Source of the DNA: Desulfotomaculum sp.
GTDB taxonomy: Bacteria > Bacillota > Desulfotomaculia > Desulfotomaculales > Ammonificaceae
NCBI GenBank assembly: GCA_012961725.1
Contig: DTYU01000189.1
Location: 1-5,523, forward strand
Reading direction: 5' to 3'
DNA length: 5,523 nucleotides
The position numbers and the translations under genes were made by a program. The notes beneath the pieces are model-generated. The model worked only from the letters and a program-made list of their open reading frames with translations. It had not been told where the DNA came from and searched no databases. Positions 5,025 to 5,523 of the stretch are shown here, one piece after another (position 1 is the stretch's first letter; every line of letters begins with the position of its first letter).

Positions 5025-5243
5025 TTATCTGTACCTGTAAACAATCCGGCCCCTGGACAGATCGTAAGGTGAGAGTTCCACCATTACCTTGTCGCCGGGC
5101 AGGATCCGGATGAAGTGCATCCTTATTTTTCCGGATACGTGAGCCAATACCCTGTGCCCGTTAACCAGTTCAACCCGGAACATTGCGTTGGGCAGGTGCT
5201 CGACGACGGTGCCCTCCACCTCAATAACATCCTGTTTCGTCAT
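5025..5243 (-). CDS. infA: translation initiation factor IF-1
   Basis: IF-1 binds the A site of the 30S subunit during initiation and works with IF-2 and IF-3. The 72-aa product matches the family length and is one S1-like OB fold. Visible marks are IEVEGTVVEHLPNAMFRVEL (7-26), the GHRVLAHVSGKIRMHFIRIL segment (29-48) and PGDKVMVELSPYDLSRGRI (49-67). Start ATG (5243-5241), with GGGAGG 4 nt upstream, a short but strong ribosome binding site. It follows the KOW protein gene by 61 nt and precedes rpmJ, an arrangement common in clostridial relatives. Confidence 0.98.
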   Translation of the reverse strand: MTKQDVIEVEGTVVEHLPNAMFRVELVNGHRVLAHVSGKIRMHFIRILPGDKVMVELSPYDLSRGRIVYRYR

Positions 5244-5276
5244 GGAGCCTCCCTCGAAAGTAGTACTTCTCTCGTT

Positions 5277-5290
5277 GAGCGCACTCGCTC
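5277..5290 (-). repeat. small hairpin in the KOW-infA spacer
   Basis: GAGCG and CGCTC form a 5-bp stem around a 4-nt AGTG loop, 34 nt upstream of the infA start. It is followed by a weaker AAGT/ACTT pairing next to the infA ribosome binding site. No T-run follows; any role in infA translation is speculation. Confidence 0.35.
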
Positions 5291-5304
5291 CTAACCGCGG
5301 TGCA

Positions 5305-5523
5305 TCACCTGCTCTCTGGCGATTTGTTTCCTCTGCTGGTCAATTCCGCAACGGCATACCTGATTTCTGCGTTGGTCACCCTTTCGCTGCGCGCCAGCTT
5401 TTCCGCGACTCCCGCCGCTGTTGCAAAGGAGAACGAAAGGTGCTTTATGTTCTTTTCCTTCGGGTTCTCCACCCGGCGTACTATACCGTCCACCACCCTT
5501 ACCCGGCGGTCCGATAGAACCTC
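5305..5523 (-). CDS. KOW domain RNA-binding protein, L14e/L6e/L27e-like (5' end cut off)
   Basis: Only the last 72 residues are present; the reading frame runs off the right edge and ends at TGA (5307-5305). The visible part starts EVLSDRRVRVVDGIVRRVENP and continues KEKNIKHLSFSF, the pattern that follows the KOW motif in bacterial proteins related to archaeal/eukaryotic ribosomal protein L14e. The end contains ARSERVTNAEIRYAVAEL, a short helix common to the family. Full members are about 90-100 aa, so roughly 20-25 N-terminal residues, including most of the KOW motif, are missing here. In Desulfotomaculum-type Clostridia this gene lies between map and infA, which fits its place. It is thought to bind RNA or the ribosome, but its bacterial role is not settled. 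Family assignment is by recalled pattern and position, so less certain than the ribosomal proteins. Confidence 0.85.
   Translation of the reverse strand, partial: EVLSDRRVRVVDGIVRRVENPKEKNIKHLSFSFATAAGVAEKLARSERVTNAEIRYAVAELTSRGNKSPESR

Noticed and set aside
4850..5044. 64-codon minus-strand frame between infA and rpmJ
   Set aside because: It overlaps the end of infA and the start of rpmJ in a different frame, and has no family pattern.
1..5523. Mobile elements, CRISPR arrays, defence or novel multi-gene systems
   Set aside because: Apart from spacers of at most about 190 nt, the window is filled by conserved housekeeping genes; I saw no transposase, spaced identical repeats or attachment sites.

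Overview
This window is a conserved bacterial housekeeping block, and every gene lies on the minus strand, so transcription runs from the right edge (5523) to the left edge (1). In transcription order it holds: the 3' part of a KOW/L14e-like RNA-binding protein gene, infA (IF-1), rpmJ (L36), rpsM (S13), rpsK (S11), rpsD (S4), rpoA (RNA polymerase alpha), rplQ (L17), truA (tRNA pseudouridine synthase), smpB, and ssrA (tmRNA). The last of these ends two bases from the left edge.

The order KOW-infA-rpmJ-rpsM-rpsK-rpsD-rpoA-rplQ, the alpha C-terminal domain, the purine-rich Shine-Dalgarno sites, the moderately GC-rich bases (about 55% by eye) and the frequent GTG/TTG starts fit a Gram-positive clostridial lineage. 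The Desulfotomaculum/Pelotomaculum (Peptococcaceae-like) or Thermoanaerobacterales-type Clostridia are the best guess. This placement is inference from family resemblance; no species can be named from the sequence alone.

Region by region: 4375-5523 carries translation initiation and ribosomal genes, with a 152-nt gap between infA and rpmJ that holds a perfect inverted repeat. 3334-4872 is a tight string (rpmJ, rpsM, rpsK, rpsD) in which each stop codon runs into the next gene's Shine-Dalgarno site. 1868-3298 holds rpoA and rplQ, separated by 132 nt. truA overlaps rplQ by 4 nt, so the energy-coupling-factor transporter genes that often sit between them in Firmicutes are absent. A near-consensus sigma-A promoter at 1034-1062 then starts a separate smpB unit, followed after about 190 nt by ssrA.

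Functionally the first part supplies ribosome subunits, an initiation factor and the transcription enzyme; truA modifies tRNA anticodon arms; smpB and ssrA form the trans-translation pair that rescues stalled ribosomes. The tmRNA encodes the proteolysis tag ANKHEYALAA. I found no mobile element, CRISPR array, phage gene or defence system. The points worth a second look are the gene arrangement after rplQ, the start of smpB, and several structured or repeated intergenic segments.
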